NCBI RefSeq assembly: GCF_000026945.1
Contig: NC_012860.1
Span: 1,116,001-1,180,000 of the forward strand
Length of the DNA stretch: 64,000 bases
Direction of reading: 5' to 3'
Source of the DNA: Candida dubliniensis CD36
Lineage: Eukaryota; Ascomycota; Pichiomycetes; Serinales; Debaryomycetaceae
The position numbers and the translations under genes were made by a program. Shown here in pieces: positions 22,047 through 32,917 of the stretch (positions within the stretch are counted from its first letter, which is position 1; each line of letters starts with the position of its first letter). The notes under the pieces were generated by a model. That model searched no databases and was not told the DNA's origin. It was given only the letters and a program-made list of their open reading frames with translations.

Positions 22047-23113
22047 GGTGAAAAATATGTGTGTAAGTGTGTGAGTGTGTCTGTTGTAAAAAACAAAAAA
22101 AAAAAAAAAAAAAAAAAAAGGAGGAGTTTTCACCGAAATTTTAGAGTGGCAGGTAGAATTGAAAGAAAGGAGAGAGAGAGAGAGAAAGAAAAATAAAAGG
22201 TGAGAGCAATTTTATGTAATTTATGGGAAATATGCGTGTAAATAAAGATAATAATAATATTAAGATTTTGTGTGAGCTTATTGTTATTGAAATTGTCAAA
22301 CAAAAAATACTAACAAAAGAAGAAGAAGAAAAAAAGAAGGTAAAAAATCATTTCAAAAAAACAAAAATGGAAAAAATGAAAAAAGAGGAGAAGCAAAATC
22401 GTGTTCGGCTTTGATAACCTATTACTAGTTACTTATACTGTAACTGGTAATGCCGCCCCCCCCCAGACAGTTTTTTTTTTTTTTTTTGGAGGAGGTTATT
22501 TCGTTCACTGTAATAATAAATACTTAGTATATATTAAAGAAGAAGTAAATATCTAAGAGTGTGCAACAATTTGTATTGAGTGGTACACGGCAGACGTCTA
22601 TACTGATTCTATTTTTGTTGTTGTACACCCCAAAATAAGACAAATAATCAACAATGGGTTACTTCATCAAATAAAAATTTCAATCGGCACTAATATTTAG
22701 TTGTTATTGTAAACAAATAAAAATGCTGTCCATTGTATAATTGAGTTAGCTTAGTATTTTTATTTCAATTAAGCAATTCAAATAAATCCCAAGATAAAAA
22801 AGAAAAAAATTAAGAATCTTGCTAAAAAATGTTTCAATTTTTTTTTTCACGGATTTTGTGTCATGATTTTGTAATTTGAAATCTAATTGTGTAAGCAATT
22901 TCTATTAAAATCTGCAAAATAATAATAAAAATGTTTGACGTGGAGGAAGATGGAGAATTTACTTCTTCTGGTCCTATTCTTGTTGATGTTGTGGGTATAT
23001 AGTTTTTCTTTTTATATACAGAACTTAGTGTATGTGTATTTCTATTTACAAAATATAAACCGTGCTCAAAAAAAAAATAAGAGATTATTTCATTTCTTTG
23101 GTAGTAATAAACT
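22047..23113. other. Intergenic region upstream of the disordered-protein gene
   Basis: It starts with an A25 tract (22095-22119) in the 5' leader of the gene to the left. It then holds a GA repeat (22170-22183), a 12-bp hairpin (22421-22451), a C9 run and a T17 run. A 99-codon minus-strand frame at its right end overlaps the Mrx15 C-terminus and looks spurious. Confidence 0.6.
22421..22487. repeat. 12-bp hairpin followed by C-run and T17 tract
   Basis: ATTACTAGTTAC (22421-22432) and GTAACTGGTAAT (22440-22451) pair over 12 positions, with one G-U if transcribed on the plus strand, around a 7-base loop. Nine C (22456-22464) and 17 T (22471-22487) follow. It looks like a folded RNA end or a protein-binding palindrome; I cannot assign it. 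Confidence 0.5.
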
Positions 23114-24271
23114 CTATTTCCCCTTTGGTAATTGTTTACCATTAGCGGTCTTTTTTTCACTATCTATGGATTTGGTATTGGTGATATAGCCTCCCAATTT
23201 TTTGATATCTTTTCCAAATTCCTTTGCTGCCATCTTATATCTCCAAAATACTCCATGCTTTTCCCTCAATTGTTGCTTTTTCTTTTTCATCTCCTGATTG
23301 ATTATATTAAATTGTTTGTCATAAGGAACACCTGCCTCTGCCTCCTGCAAAGTTTCTTTACCAAATAAATAATCAAACACTCTCCCATCAGACCAAAAGA
23401 ACCCCTTTCTGTCGACAATCCAATTTTTGGTTTTCCCATTAGGTAATGTTTCCAATAAAGTAAAGTAAAAAAACCCTTTGTCAGCAGTCCCATAAAATCC
23501 TTTACCAGTCCATACTCTGGTTGTGTGTTTTCTCTTTAAATTCTCCAAAGGCATGGTATACACCGGAGTTGGTCTACCGGGAATGAACGGATACGACGTA
23601 AATTTAATATGTTCAACGGGTCCAGGCAAATACCAGATTCTTCTGACAAGTTTTGTTGGGAAAAGAGCTGCACCATAAGCCAATAAAAACAAGGAAGCCG
23701 ATGGAGCTAAGTACATGAGTAAAGATATAGCCCATTCTCGTTTACGAATTGCTTCATTGGTCTCTTCTTTTTCATTTTCATCGTATTCTTTATTGGCTAT
23801 CCATATGGCCCATTCAAATAACACACATCCATATACTGCAAACACAATCGATGCACAAAAACACATTAAAAAATATAATCGATGAGGCTCACTTTCATAT
23901 ATCAATTCTGGTTGAGTCTTATTTTTCAAAATCCCAATAACTTGTCGGAATGTGAAATTTTTACCCACCTGAGGTACTCCTGGACGTGGTAATAATGTGG
24001 GTACATTTTCCTTGCCCAAAGGGAATTTAGGTATTCTGTCCTTCAAATCATTGGTTTGCACATTTTCACCTGGAATATGTAATTTTAAATGTTTCCACTC
24101 TCCTTCAGAAGGTAAAGATTTTTTGGGGACTCCATCTGTTGGTAAGTTGTTTTTGCTCTGCTTTGCTGAAGGAACACTTGATTTGAATCTCAAAATTGAA
24201 ATAGGTCGCAACATCAAATTGCTATTCTTTGCTATATGATAGCCAAGTCTAGGCGACATCAATACCAACAT
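23114..24271 (-). CDS. MRX15: TMEM223 / Mrx15-like mitochondrial inner-membrane protein
   Basis: A 385-residue protein with a presequence-like N-terminus (Arg-rich, no acids in the first 36 residues). Two membrane spans are at about 132-157 and 181-203, the second ending in GAALFPTKLVRR, which closely matches the conserved FP-x-LVR segment of the TMEM223 family. A beta-rich C-terminal domain follows with the family-type segments PVYTMPLENL and WIVDRKGFFWSDG, and the tail is Lys-rich. Yeast Mrx15 (YNR040W) is an inner-membrane receptor that binds mitochondrial ribosomes and helps co-translational insertion; the Lys-rich tail here would suit ribosome contact. It is longer than yeast Mrx15. The family is fairly sure; the one-to-one orthology is inferred. 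Confidence 0.72.
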   Translation of the reverse strand: MLVLMSPRLGYHIAKNSNLMLRPISILRFKSSVPSAKQSKNNLPTDGVPKKSLPSEGEWKHLKLHIPGENVQTNDLKDRIPKFPLGKENVPTLLPRPGVPQVGKNFTFRQVIGILKNKTQPELIYESEPHRLYFLMCFCASIVFAVYGCVLFEWAIWIANKEYDENEKEETNEAIRKREWAISLLMYLAPSASLFLLAYGAALFPTKLVRRIWYLPGPVEHIKFTSYPFIPGRPTPVYTMPLENLKRKHTTRVWTGKGFYGTADKGFFYFTLLETLPNGKTKNWIVDRKGFFWSDGRVFDYLFGKETLQEAEAGVPYDKQFNIINQEMKKKKQQLREKHGVFWRYKMAAKEFGKDIKKLGGYITNTKSIDSEKKTANGKQLPKGK

Positions 24272-24415
24272 TGTAACTTTGTTGAAAAAAGAGATAAAGG
24301 AGGATGTAATGCTGGTGGTGGGTGATAGACTAAACTTGAATGAATGCTAAAAAAAAATTTTCTTTTTTTTTTTTTTTTTTTCAGTTCCTCATTATTTGTG
24401 AGAAAAAAGAACGAC

Positions 24416-24436
24416 TATCATTTGTAGTAAATGATA
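24416..24436. repeat. Perfect 8-bp hairpin between two genes
   Basis: TATCATTT and AAATGATA flank GTAGT. It lies past the RBM42-like stop codon and about 145 bases before the Mrx15 start. Confidence 0.45.
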
Positions 24437-24475
24437 CAAATCAAATGGACCTAACCATATACATCACACCTCTAC

Positions 24476-24913
24476 TTATTTCCTTTTACACTTGGTCTTT
24501 TTGGGTACGCTAGACTCAGCACGCTTCAACTGAACTGGATGCTGGCCAATATATTTCCCATTCATTTCTTGAAATGCACGTAAATAATCTTCAGATTTGC
24601 CAAAAGCTACAAACCCAAATCCTTTATTTTTGGTGGTTTTCCTATCTATGGGAACATGAACTTGACTCATAGAAGGATATTTCTGAAATGCCTCTTTTAA
24701 CAATTCATCATTTCCATCAGGTCCTAAATTCCCAACAAACAACCGAAAATGTTTTGGATTCCAAATTGGAGCAGCAATTGAAGCAGGGGGGGTTAGTTTT
24801 GTTGTTGATGAATTTTGCATCGAATGCAAATAACTAGCTGCCTTTTTGGCACTAACTCTTCCTGTAGTGTGAACCACTTTTTTCAGTTTGCTGACTTTCG
24901 AAGGTGGGTTCAT
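24476..24913 (-). CDS. RBM42-type RRM RNA-binding protein
   Basis: A 145-residue protein with one RNA-recognition motif at about 55-132: RNP2 LFVGNL (58-63) and RNP1 KGFGFVAF (97-104). The surrounding pattern, with GNLG before DELLKEAF and EMNGKYIGQHPVQL after RNP1, matches metazoan RBM42 and fungal relatives of that family. The N-terminus is basic and the last 12 residues are Lys-rich, as for a nuclear RNA-binding protein. It is divergent with RPC25, sharing a 257-base promoter region. The role in RNA processing is inferred from the family only. Confidence 0.82.
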   Translation of the reverse strand: MNPPSKVSKLKKVVHTTGRVSAKKAASYLHSMQNSSTTKLTPPASIAAPIWNPKHFRLFVGNLGPDGNDELLKEAFQKYPSMSQVHVPIDRKTTKNKGFGFVAFGKSEDYLRAFQEMNGKYIGQHPVQLKRAESSVPKKTKCKRK

Positions 24914-25170
24914 TTTCTTACTTGCAAAAAATAAAGTGATAATAAATGTAATAAATAGAATTGGTTTGAAATAAAAGTAGTGATATTACTCTAATCAAAA
25001 CTGTAATACGGTTTTAGTTTATAATTTTTTTTTTTTTTTTTCCATCCTCATCTGTATAATAATAGCATCAAAAAGTCTGGTTTATTTTTTTTTTTTTACT
25101 CTGTATCTACTATACATTGATCAAATCATAACATCTCCAGCAAACACTCATCCTATTTCTCCCTTTTGCT

Positions 25171-25758
25171 ATGTTTATATTATCAGAAATATCAGATTTA
25201 ATACGTATACCACCTAGTTCATTCAATGTCCCCATACAACATTCTATTTCTGATGAATTGAACAAAAAATATGCCAACAAAATAATTGCCAATCTAGGTT
25301 TGGTAATAACCATATGGGACATACTCGACATCAAAGATGGGTTATTGAAACCAGGAGATGGTGGATCATATGTTGAAGTGAGATTTCGAAGTATAGTTTG
25401 GAAACCATTTCGAGGAGAAATTCTAACTGGATGGGTAACTGAATGTACACCAAAAGGTATTAAAGTTCGTATGGAATTCTTTGATGAAATTTGGATTCCA
25501 AAAGATTTCTTATTTGAAAATTGTCAATATTCAGAACTGGAACAAGCTTGGATTTATTTATTGGATGAAAATGAATTGTTTATTGATGTTAATGAAAGAA
25601 TTAGATTTAGAGTGGAAGAAGAAAACTTTTATAATGTTAAACCAAAACTAAATGACGAACAAACTGAAGAAGAAAAGAAGGCTACTACTTTACCTCCGTA
25701 TACCATAACTGCATCCTGTCAGGATTATGGTATGGGATGTGTTTCTTGGTGGGATTAG
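25171..25758 (+). CDS. RPC25: RNA polymerase III subunit Rpc25 (Rpb7-type)
   Basis: 195 residues, similar in sequence and layout to S. cerevisiae Rpc25 (212 residues). The N-terminal RNP-like half begins MFILSEISDLIRIPP, and the C-terminal S1/OB-fold half contains FRGEILTGWV and a DEIWIPKD loop. The conserved end is DYGMGCVSWWD. With Rpc17 it forms the Pol III stalk that works in initiation of tRNA and 5S transcription. The start coincides with the conserved first residues. The linker before the last motif is shorter than in S. cerevisiae. Confidence 0.95.
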   Translation: MFILSEISDLIRIPPSSFNVPIQHSISDELNKKYANKIIANLGLVITIWDILDIKDGLLKPGDGGSYVEVRFRSIVWKPFRGEILTGWVTECTPKGIKVRMEFFDEIWIPKDFLFENCQYSELEQAWIYLLDENELFIDVNERIRFRVEEENFYNVKPKLNDEQTEEEKKATTLPPYTITASCQDYGMGCVSWWD

Positions 25759-25899
25759 ATATATTTTTTATAGATGCATCGTATATATACATAAAGACAA
25801 ATATATATATATAAGTATAATTCATTGCTTAATGCAAAGGAAAAAATACCAAGGTGAAGGGGGGTGGGGACAGAAGTTTTCTGTGCTCTGATTAAACAC

Positions 25900-27234
25900 T
25901 CAATTATATTGCATATATTGACTTGTTGAACTGAATTTCAAATTACCTTTAATAACCTTGTCAACTGCTTTCAAAAAATCTTTTTCATTGGCAACCTTCC
26001 TTCTGGCCCTGATAGCAAACATACCTGCTTCAGTACACACCGATCTTAATTCTGCACCCGTGGCATTAGGACATAATCTGGATATTAATTCCCATCTGAT
26101 ATCTTTTTCAACGCTCATTGTCTTTGAGTGAATACGGAAAATATTGGCTCTTCCTTCCAAATCCGGTAAAGAAAACTCAACCTTACGATCAATTCTACCT
26201 GGTCTTAACAATGCTGGATCCAAAGTGTTTGGTCTATTGGTGGCAAACATTACCTTAATATTACCTCTTGGATCAAACCCATCCAATTGTGTGATCAATT
26301 CCAACATGGTTCTTTGCACTTCGTTATCGCCACCAGCTCCATCATCAAATCTGGCACCTCCAATGGCATCAACTTCATCGAAAAATATAATGCACGCTTT
26401 CTTGGTTCTTGCCATTTCGAATAACTCACGCACCATCCTGGCCCCTTCACCAACATACTTTTGCACTAATTCCGATCCAATCACTCGAATAAATGTGGCG
26501 TCTGTTCTGTTAGCAACTGCTCTCGCACACAATGTTTTCCCAGTACCTGGAGGACCGTACAATAATATACCTTTGGGTGGGTCAATACCCAATTTGACAA
26601 ATCTTTCTGGACTCAACAATGGCAATTCAACGACTTCTCTCAATTTTTCAATTTGCTCTTTACACCCACCAACATCACTGTATGTAACATCTGGCTTCTC
26701 TTCCACTGTCATCATGGTCACTGATGGATCAATTCTGGGAGGCAACGGTAATTGAATTTCATACTTGTGTCTGTCAACACCAACCCTCATACCTTCTTCA
26801 ATATCGGTAGGAGAAAGCCTTTCACCCAACCCTACAACAAATTTGGCAATCTGTTTGATGTTAATCACATATTTTGATTTGGTGTCAGCATTCTGTAATC
26901 CTGTTGGCTGTTGTGGTTGAGACGCCTCAATTATCTTAGTACATCTGGCAACTTGTAAACTCTGTTCTTCCAGCATACGTTGTTTGTCACCAAGAACATC
27001 CCAAAGATGAGGTGGAGCTAACCCAGTGTCACTCTCTTTTATTCCTTGATTAGTCTTAATTCTTTCTTCTATTGTCTTCAAATCTTTTTCAATCTCTTTC
27101 AATGAATCTGCATATGGTGCAGTTCCGTATGTTTTTAACACCTGAATGTCGCCTTCAGTTAATGGTGTTATCTTTTCAGTGGTCTCTTCTTCTGAAGGTG
27201 GTATATATTTATCCCAATCTTCCTTTGGTGGCAT
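25900..27234 (-). CDS. RPT1: 26S proteasome AAA-ATPase subunit Rpt1
   Basis: One of six ATPases of the 19S base, which unfold substrates and open the 20S gate. 444 residues: an acidic N-terminus, a coiled-coil near 45-110, an OB domain to about 165 and the AAA module. Walker A is GPPGTGKT (227-234), Walker B is FFDE (284-287), sensor 1 lies at ATNRPN, and arginine-finger residues lie in LLRPGRIDR. The C-terminus is YMQYN. The upstream region has AGTGGCAA at 27307-27314, close to the proteasome-associated control element bound by Rpn4 in S. cerevisiae, though Candida Rpn4 may prefer another motif. An 11-gene stretch of mixed housekeeping genes follows. Confidence 0.97.
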   Translation of the reverse strand: MPPKEDWDKYIPPSEEETTEKITPLTEGDIQVLKTYGTAPYADSLKEIEKDLKTIEERIKTNQGIKESDTGLAPPHLWDVLGDKQRMLEEQSLQVARCTKIIEASQPQQPTGLQNADTKSKYVINIKQIAKFVVGLGERLSPTDIEEGMRVGVDRHKYEIQLPLPPRIDPSVTMMTVEEKPDVTYSDVGGCKEQIEKLREVVELPLLSPERFVKLGIDPPKGILLYGPPGTGKTLCARAVANRTDATFIRVIGSELVQKYVGEGARMVRELFEMARTKKACIIFFDEVDAIGGARFDDGAGGDNEVQRTMLELITQLDGFDPRGNIKVMFATNRPNTLDPALLRPGRIDRKVEFSLPDLEGRANIFRIHSKTMSVEKDIRWELISRLCPNATGAELRSVCTEAGMFAIRARRKVANEKDFLKAVDKVIKGNLKFSSTSQYMQYN

Positions 27235-27527
27235 TGCTTTGTTATTTGTTTGTGTTGAATCTACTATCGACGCTGCTTGATTTAAAGTGTAGACAAAGTC
27301 CAGGTCAGTGGCAATTTTGGTAAACCTCTACAGTTTTTTTTTTTTTTTTTTCCCTCACTTTTATGCTTCTTCAACTTCACTGATTCACTATTCACACTTA
27401 TCCAGTCAACACGACAAGAGAAAAACGAAGAAAAAAAGCAAGAAATCCATAAATGTCGCGTGCGACATCGCTGTTGTCTACAAACCATATCACATTCCTA
27501 TGTACAAACTGTTTGGTGATTTATCTA

Positions 27528-29444
27528 CTAGTATTTACGAACAGCTGGTGGTATAGGTTGGCAGTCTGTAGTATCCAATGTAGTCTTTATCACATCTCTA
27601 TAATCCAACTTTACTTCAGAACCAACGTTGTTTTGGTAAGACAAAGTATGCTTCCACCAGTTCACATCATCTCTGTCAGGATAATCCTCACGAGAATGAG
27701 ATCCTCTTGATTCTTTCCTTGCTAATGCAGATGCTGCTGTTTGTGTGGCACATGTTAACAAGTTCTGTAGTTCCATTGTTTCCACCAAGTCAGAATTCCA
27801 AATCATTGAACGATCTGTAGTCCTAACGTCGGCAAACGATTTGTCAACGTCATTGATATGGTTAACGCATTTCTCCAATGTTTCTTCTGTTCTAAACACG
27901 GCACAACCTCTTTGCATTGTTTTTTGCATATCTAGTCTAATTTCGGCTGTCGACCTTGTACCGTCTGCAGTTCTCAATCTATGCAAGTTTTCAATGGAAG
28001 TCTTACCTAAATCAGCTGGTGATGCATGCAAAGAAGTTCCAGGAGTTAGGTTATCTCTTATCGTATGAGACACAGCCCTTCCAAAAACAACCAAGTCTAA
28101 CAAGGAATTGGCACCCAATCTGTTTGCACCGTGAACAGATGCACAGGCAGCTTCACCACAAGCAAGCAATCCAGGAACAACTTTATCCTTGCCCTCATGA
28201 TCTTTCTTTAAAACTTCCCCCTGCCAGTTGGTGGGGATACCTCCCATATTGTAGTGAACAGTTGGCAAGATGGGAATTGGCTCCTTAGTGACATCAACGC
28301 CAGCAAAAATATGAGCAGTTTCTGAAATGCCTGGTAATCTTTGTTTCAAAACAGATGCAGGAAGATGACTCAATTGCAAATACATATGGTCTTTCTCGGT
28401 ACCGACGCCTCTGCCTTCGTTTATCTCCATTGTAATGGCACGGGAAACCACGTCTCTACATGCTAAATCTTTGGCAGATGGAGCGTATCTTTCCATAAAC
28501 CTCTCTCCTTCCGAATTCACTAAAAACCCACCTTCACCTCTTGCCCCCTCTGTTATAAGACAACCTGAACCATATATCCCAGATGGATGGAATTGAATGA
28601 ATTCTAAATCTTGTAAAGGTAATCCAGCTCTAGACGCCATGGCGTATCCGTCACCGGTACATGTATGTGCTGAAGTACATGAAAAATATGCTCTACCGTA
28701 ACCACCCGTAGCAATCACAGTTTTATGAGATCGGAATCTATGTATCGTACCATCCTCCTGGTTGTAGGCTATTACACCAACACATTCACCGTCCTGCATA
28801 AGCAAATCCATGGCAAAGAACTCTATAAAAAAATGACAATCATGTCTCAAAGCTTGACCATACAATGAATGTAACAAAGCGTGGCCAGTTCTATCAGCTA
28901 CGGCACATGTTCTATAGGCCTGTCCCCCTTTTCCAAACTCTTTTGTTTGGCCCCCAAATGCTCTTTGGTAGATTCTGCCTTCATCATTTCTAGAAAATGG
29001 AACACCAAAGTGCTCCAATTCATAGATAGAATCTGGTGCTTCTTTTGTCATATAGTGGATGGCATCCTGGTCTCCTAGCCAATCAGATCCTTTCACGGTA
29101 TCGTAGAAATGCCAATGCCAATCATCTTTATGCATATTACCTAGTGCTGCGTTAATACCTCCCTGTGCAGCGACTGTATGTGACCTGGTGGGGAACAACT
29201 TTGATATACATGCTGTCTTGAATCCTGACTCCGCCAACCCAAATGCAGCTCTCAATCCGGCACCACCAGCCCCAACTACCACACAATCATATTCATGATC
29301 AATAACCACGTATTTTTGTTGCAAATATTTCTTTGAGTTAGCTTCGACCCCTTTAATTCTGCCAATGGTTTGAAGAACACTAGAGCTGTTGCTAAAGAAA
29401 CGATTCGGTACTTGTACAGCTTGTCTAATGCGTTTCGTAAACAT
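27528..29444 (-). CDS. SDH1: Succinate dehydrogenase flavoprotein subunit
   Basis: Catalytic FAD subunit of respiratory complex II; oxidises succinate to fumarate on the matrix side of the inner membrane. 638 residues. A basic presequence covers about 1-25, the dinucleotide fold has [13 protein letters not shown] (56-68), and His89 in SHTVAAQGG is the residue that carries covalent FAD. Substrate-site segments FHPSGIYG and [14 protein letters not shown] are intact, and the C-terminal Arg/Asp-rich helical domain is complete to RKY. There is no break or missing residue. The start ATG opens on the presequence. Confidence 0.97.
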   Translation of the reverse strand: MFTKRIRQAVQVPNRFFSNSSSVLQTIGRIKGVEANSKKYLQQKYVVIDHEYDCVVVGAGGAGLRAAFGLAESGFKTACISKLFPTRSHTVAAQGGINAALGNMHKDDWHWHFYDTVKGSDWLGDQDAIHYMTKEAPDSIYELEHFGVPFSRNDEGRIYQRAFGGQTKEFGKGGQAYRTCAVADRTGHALLHSLYGQALRHDCHFFIEFFAMDLLMQDGECVGVIAYNQEDGTIHRFRSHKTVIATGGYGRAYFSCTSAHTCTGDGYAMASRAGLPLQDLEFIQFHPSGIYGSGCLITEGARGEGGFLVNSEGERFMERYAPSAKDLACRDVVSRAITMEINEGRGVGTEKDHMYLQLSHLPASVLKQRLPGISETAHIFAGVDVTKEPIPILPTVHYNMGGIPTNWQGEVLKKDHEGKDKVVPGLLACGEAACASVHGANRLGANSLLDLVVFGRAVSHTIRDNLTPGTSLHASPADLGKTSIENLHRLRTADGTRSTAEIRLDMQKTMQRGCAVFRTEETLEKCVNHINDVDKSFADVRTTDRSMIWNSDLVETMELQNLLTCATQTAASALARKESRGSHSREDYPDRDDVNWWKHTLSYQNNVGSEVKLDYRDVIKTTLDTTDCQPIPPAVRKY

Positions 29445-30003
29445 GTTCTAATCAAAAGATGTCGGTATAAAGTTGAATTATGTGGTAAATAAGTGAAGGA
29501 AAAAAAAAAAAAAGAAAAGAAAAAGAAAATGGTTGAATTCAGCATCGATCGACCCCATTATGGCGGTGAGAGGAGGAGAAACTGAATAAAAGGTAACTCT
29601 TTTCCTTTGGTTGTTAGATCGGCTAAGCTGTCGAATTTCCGACCTACGGTTATTAGCAACCATTATCCATAAGGAAAGCTATTGTTTTATCCTTTTAATG
29701 TGGAGTTCGAGAAATCCCAAATGCGTGTGTGGTAAAATCTGTTCAGGAGTATTAGAAATAATGGTTAGATTAGCCACGGGATTGAACCTGAGAAAAGGAA
29801 ATATCAATCTCATTGTGGAGCTACATAAATATCCATATCAAGCGAAATAAGGAACATAATGTATTATGATTCCGAACTAAAATTACATGGTGGTTTCTTT
29901 TGGTGTCAAATAGTACACTCATATCCACATCGTAACTTCAAATCTAATCGTTCATACAATTAGAATACTATATACAGTTGCAGTATAATAAATACAAAAG
30001 CAT
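29445..30003. other. Intergenic region: SDH1 promoter and MHR1 3' flank
   Basis: An A13 run lies close to the SDH1 start. The 80-codon plus-strand frame in the middle begins with TTG and has no recognisable feature. No tRNA or small RNA is seen. Confidence 0.6.
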
Positions 30004-30723
30004 TCAAGCAGTCTCTGGCTCAGCTGCGTGATCTATGGTTTTCTCACTGGTATTATTTTCTCTAAATGCTTCTACGGCTTTTTCTCTCATTATATCCAAC
30101 AAAACGGTTTGATGTCTAGGGTCATACACTGGTAGTTTATCATGTTCAACTAAATCTGCTCTCCAGTGTTTGTCCTCTCCTCTATGCCATTCGTTGGCCC
30201 AAAATATTTTAGTACCCTCCAACTCGAATTCATCAATAACGTGTGTTAAATCAGCAACAGCCTCTTGTGTGTATGTTGGCCTAAATTGACCACTGTACCA
30301 AATGTTCCCCTCGTCATTCTTCTTTCTCATTTCATTGGCCTCTTTCTTTTGAACAACATCTCTAGTTTTTCTCAAATCAACCAAGCCCTTGTATGCAGCA
30401 ATGGCATATTCGTAGTTATCAAAATTAACCACACACATTATCTTCCACAAATCTTGTCTTCTTGAAGGTTTTCGGTTTTGCCAGTTTGGGCTCAAAAATT
30501 GTTGGTTGATTTGGTTTTCATGGTATGCTGGAACTTGAGAGTACAACACTTGTCCACTGAAAAGGTTTCTAAATAAAAATACTTGCGGACCCAAATTATT
30601 CTTGATCAATTCATGTTCGCTTTTCTTGCCCTGTGCTATTCTAGCACCGTGCTGTTTACGAGTCTTTAATTGCTCGATGAGGAATTTCCTCATTCTTTTC
30701 TCAGCTCTAGTACGCATAGCCAT
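30004..30723 (-). CDS. MHR1: Mhr1: mitochondrial recombination factor / large-ribosomal-subunit protein mL67
   Basis: 239 residues closely similar to S. cerevisiae Mhr1 (226 residues) over the core: QVFLFRNLFSGQVLYSQVP, NWQNRKPSRRQDLWK, and IWYSGQFRPTYTQEAVADL. The yeast protein pairs homologous mitochondrial DNA and is also a stable component of the mitochondrial large ribosomal subunit. The N-terminal 45 residues are strongly basic and differ from the yeast N-terminus. The C-terminus has an extra acidic tail. It is divergent with the Golgi pH regulator-like gene across 287 bases. Confidence 0.92.
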   Translation of the reverse strand: MAMRTRAEKRMRKFLIEQLKTRKQHGARIAQGKKSEHELIKNNLGPQVFLFRNLFSGQVLYSQVPAYHENQINQQFLSPNWQNRKPSRRQDLWKIMCVVNFDNYEYAIAAYKGLVDLRKTRDVVQKKEANEMRKKNDEGNIWYSGQFRPTYTQEAVADLTHVIDEFELEGTKIFWANEWHRGEDKHWRADLVEHDKLPVYDPRHQTVLLDIMREKAVEAFRENNTSEKTIDHAAEPETA

Positions 30724-31010
30724 GTTGTGAATAGTTTATTATATTCTTGAAATGAGTTAGGGAAATACGGTAGTTGAGAATTTTAAAGATCTAAAATTGA
30801 AGTTTTTCAATATTTTTTTCTCCTTCTCTTTTTTCAACTTGTTTGACAAAGCATTACCAGAGAGAGAAATTTTCAGGTCGTGCCCACAAACTAGAAGTAA
30901 GTGTACGGTGGTTGAACTCACTTTTTTTTTAAGAAAATAGAACCTAATTTGAAAGTGCTACTTCAAGTATTTATCACTTGTAATACGAATATAAAGGACT
31001 ACAATCGTTG

Positions 31011-32759
31011 ATGTCAGTAATACTAAGCGTAGTTCCATATTTTGCAATTGTTCTGGGTTTAGGTATCTGGGCTTACAGGTTAATATACCACAATAATCTA
31101 ATACAAAAATATTCAACATATTTGCATATCCCCAAGGTGCAAATCAATGAATACATAGATAAAAACTTAAAGCACTTAAACCTAATACGGGTGAAAATAG
31201 ATAGCAGTGATGAGGTCAATGATGATAAACCCAGTACTCTACATAATTCGAAAGTGAACATGCTCAATAGAATAATTGGAGTTGTTTTCAGTGTTACCCT
31301 TTCACTAAGTGTTGGCTTGATACTATTGATTTTGCTTGAATTGGGAGATTTCTTGGACGCTGATTCACGGTTGGGATTGTTCAAAATAACTATTAACACA
31401 TTGATTTTTCTACTAGTTAGTGTTGTCCCAATTTTTATCATAAGTTTGTTGGCAATTCAAGATATACTTCCAAAAACACTTCCATCAGCAGGACTTGTTT
31501 CACTTCTATATGCTGTGTGGTTGTTGGTATTACACAAATGTGGCGACTTAACCCAGTCTTTTAATCCAAGAGATAGTGTATCTCGTCATGTTGTGGAGAA
31601 GGTAATTAACGAAGTTTCGATAGTGGGTATTACAATCTTGGCAATACTTTCCGGAGTAGGGTCAATTTCCACACCATACAAGATATTTGAAAAGTACAAG
31701 GGGTTAGAACTGGAGTCTAAGGATGTTAGTCAAATGGATATAAACTCGGCTATTCAGTATTTTAATAATACATCGTCGTTGATAGCTAAGCGGAAATCAG
31801 AACTCAATAAATTGCAAGTTGCAGCAGGTGGGACTGTGTACAATTTGCCGAATGATTCCCATATGATGCTCAAATCTTCTAAGAAATTATCCTTACTTCA
31901 TAAAGTGCAATCTTTTGCAAACATTTCAAAATACGATAGTGAAGAGAATGAACTAGTTAAAGAGATTGAGTCCTTAGAATCTCTCAAGAACACACTATAT
32001 GATGATTTGGTCAAATTGATTTCAAAATACACTTTGCAAAATGATCAGTACAATGTAAGTCTTGAAAGACTTTTACATTGGGGGAATTTGTCTTTGGCAA
32101 TCTACTGTGTCTACCGTATCATTAATGTGTTTTTAGTAAAGCTTCCGTTGTTAATTTTTTATGGTGAAGATTACTATAGTGTCAGCTCAACGGTAATTGA
32201 CTCAAATGAAGAGGCACCTTCAAGTAAAGATGCATTGGCAATCACATTGTCTAAGGTTATCTTGTCGGTTTTTCGTAATTTACCAGTCTCGGAAGCTCAG
32301 TTGGTAAATCAATTGAGTTTTATCTTATCTGCAAGTTTATTTGTTTGCTCATTTTCGAATGTGTTAACTACGTTCAAGTCATTTAGCAGATTTTTCCCTG
32401 GTCATTCTAGTTCTGAAACAACGAAAAATTGGCTCAAACATTTGATTGTTGCTGAATTAGTTGGAGTCTATGTGATTGCCACGGCGTTATTGATTAGAAC
32501 CAACTTACCTGCTACTTTATCCAATCAGATATCAAAAATTTTGTCTCTCTCTGGGAGTGCCGCGAGAACTCCAAACGCTTCTATTGAAGAAGTGGTTTTT
32601 ATAGATAATTGGTTTGATAAGATATTTGCGATTACGTGTGTGATCACAAGTATGGTCATTTTTATGAAAAGATTGCTTGACGAAGATAGACTAAATATAG
32701 ATAGTTCCTCTTATGATGAAGAGCTGTTTATAGAAGATAGTGGTTTAAAACTAGCTTAG
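31011..32759 (+). CDS. Golgi pH regulator (GPHR/GPR89)-like multispanning membrane protein
   Basis: 582 residues starting at ATG 31011; the frame runs one TTG codon further upstream, which I reject. Hydrophobic segments suggest nine membrane spans: one at the N-terminus, four between about 85 and 235, and four after about 350. A coiled central loop separates the two groups. SGVGSISTPYKIF after the fifth span matches the conserved GVGAVS-x-PY signature of GPHR proteins, and the loop has the family's Leu/Lys coiled-coil. Family members are Golgi or ER anion channels that support luminal acidification. The specific role in yeast is not known to me. Confidence 0.85.
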   Translation: MSVILSVVPYFAIVLGLGIWAYRLIYHNNLIQKYSTYLHIPKVQINEYIDKNLKHLNLIRVKIDSSDEVNDDKPSTLHNSKVNMLNRIIGVVFSVTLSLSVGLILLILLELGDFLDADSRLGLFKITINTLIFLLVSVVPIFIISLLAIQDILPKTLPSAGLVSLLYAVWLLVLHKCGDLTQSFNPRDSVSRHVVEKVINEVSIVGITILAILSGVGSISTPYKIFEKYKGLELESKDVSQMDINSAIQYFNNTSSLIAKRKSELNKLQVAAGGTVYNLPNDSHMMLKSSKKLSLLHKVQSFANISKYDSEENELVKEIESLESLKNTLYDDLVKLISKYTLQNDQYNVSLERLLHWGNLSLAIYCVYRIINVFLVKLPLLIFYGEDYYSVSSTVIDSNEEAPSSKDALAITLSKVILSVFRNLPVSEAQLVNQLSFILSASLFVCSFSNVLTTFKSFSRFFPGHSSSETTKNWLKHLIVAELVGVYVIATALLIRTNLPATLSNQISKILSLSGSAARTPNASIEEVVFIDNWFDKIFAITCVITSMVIFMKRLLDEDRLNIDSSSYDEELFIEDSGLKLA

Positions 32760-32917
32760 AATGATATATATATATTTGGAGGGGGAGCAGGGGTGTTCGA
32801 TTATTCTGTGGTTTCATTGTTCCAAATTTTGCAGTATTCTCTTTAACTGACTGGAACAGTCGTGTATTCTTGTTTGAATTGCAGAATTTTGAAGCAACTT
32901 TTTCTTCAAAACTATGA

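Noticed and set aside
22047..22133. N-terminal polyPhe extension of the 305-residue protein
   Set aside because: It is encoded by an A25 tract in the presumed 5' leader; starting at MAAGL gives a normal N-terminus with an ATG close to the tract.
22861..23160. 99-codon minus-strand frame overlapping the Mrx15 C-terminus
   Set aside because: Its start lies inside the conserved gene in another frame and the sequence is of low complexity.
26144..26755. 203-codon frame antisense to RPT1
   Set aside because: It is an antisense shadow of a strongly conserved ATPase; its composition mirrors RPT1 codon usage and it has no independent signal.
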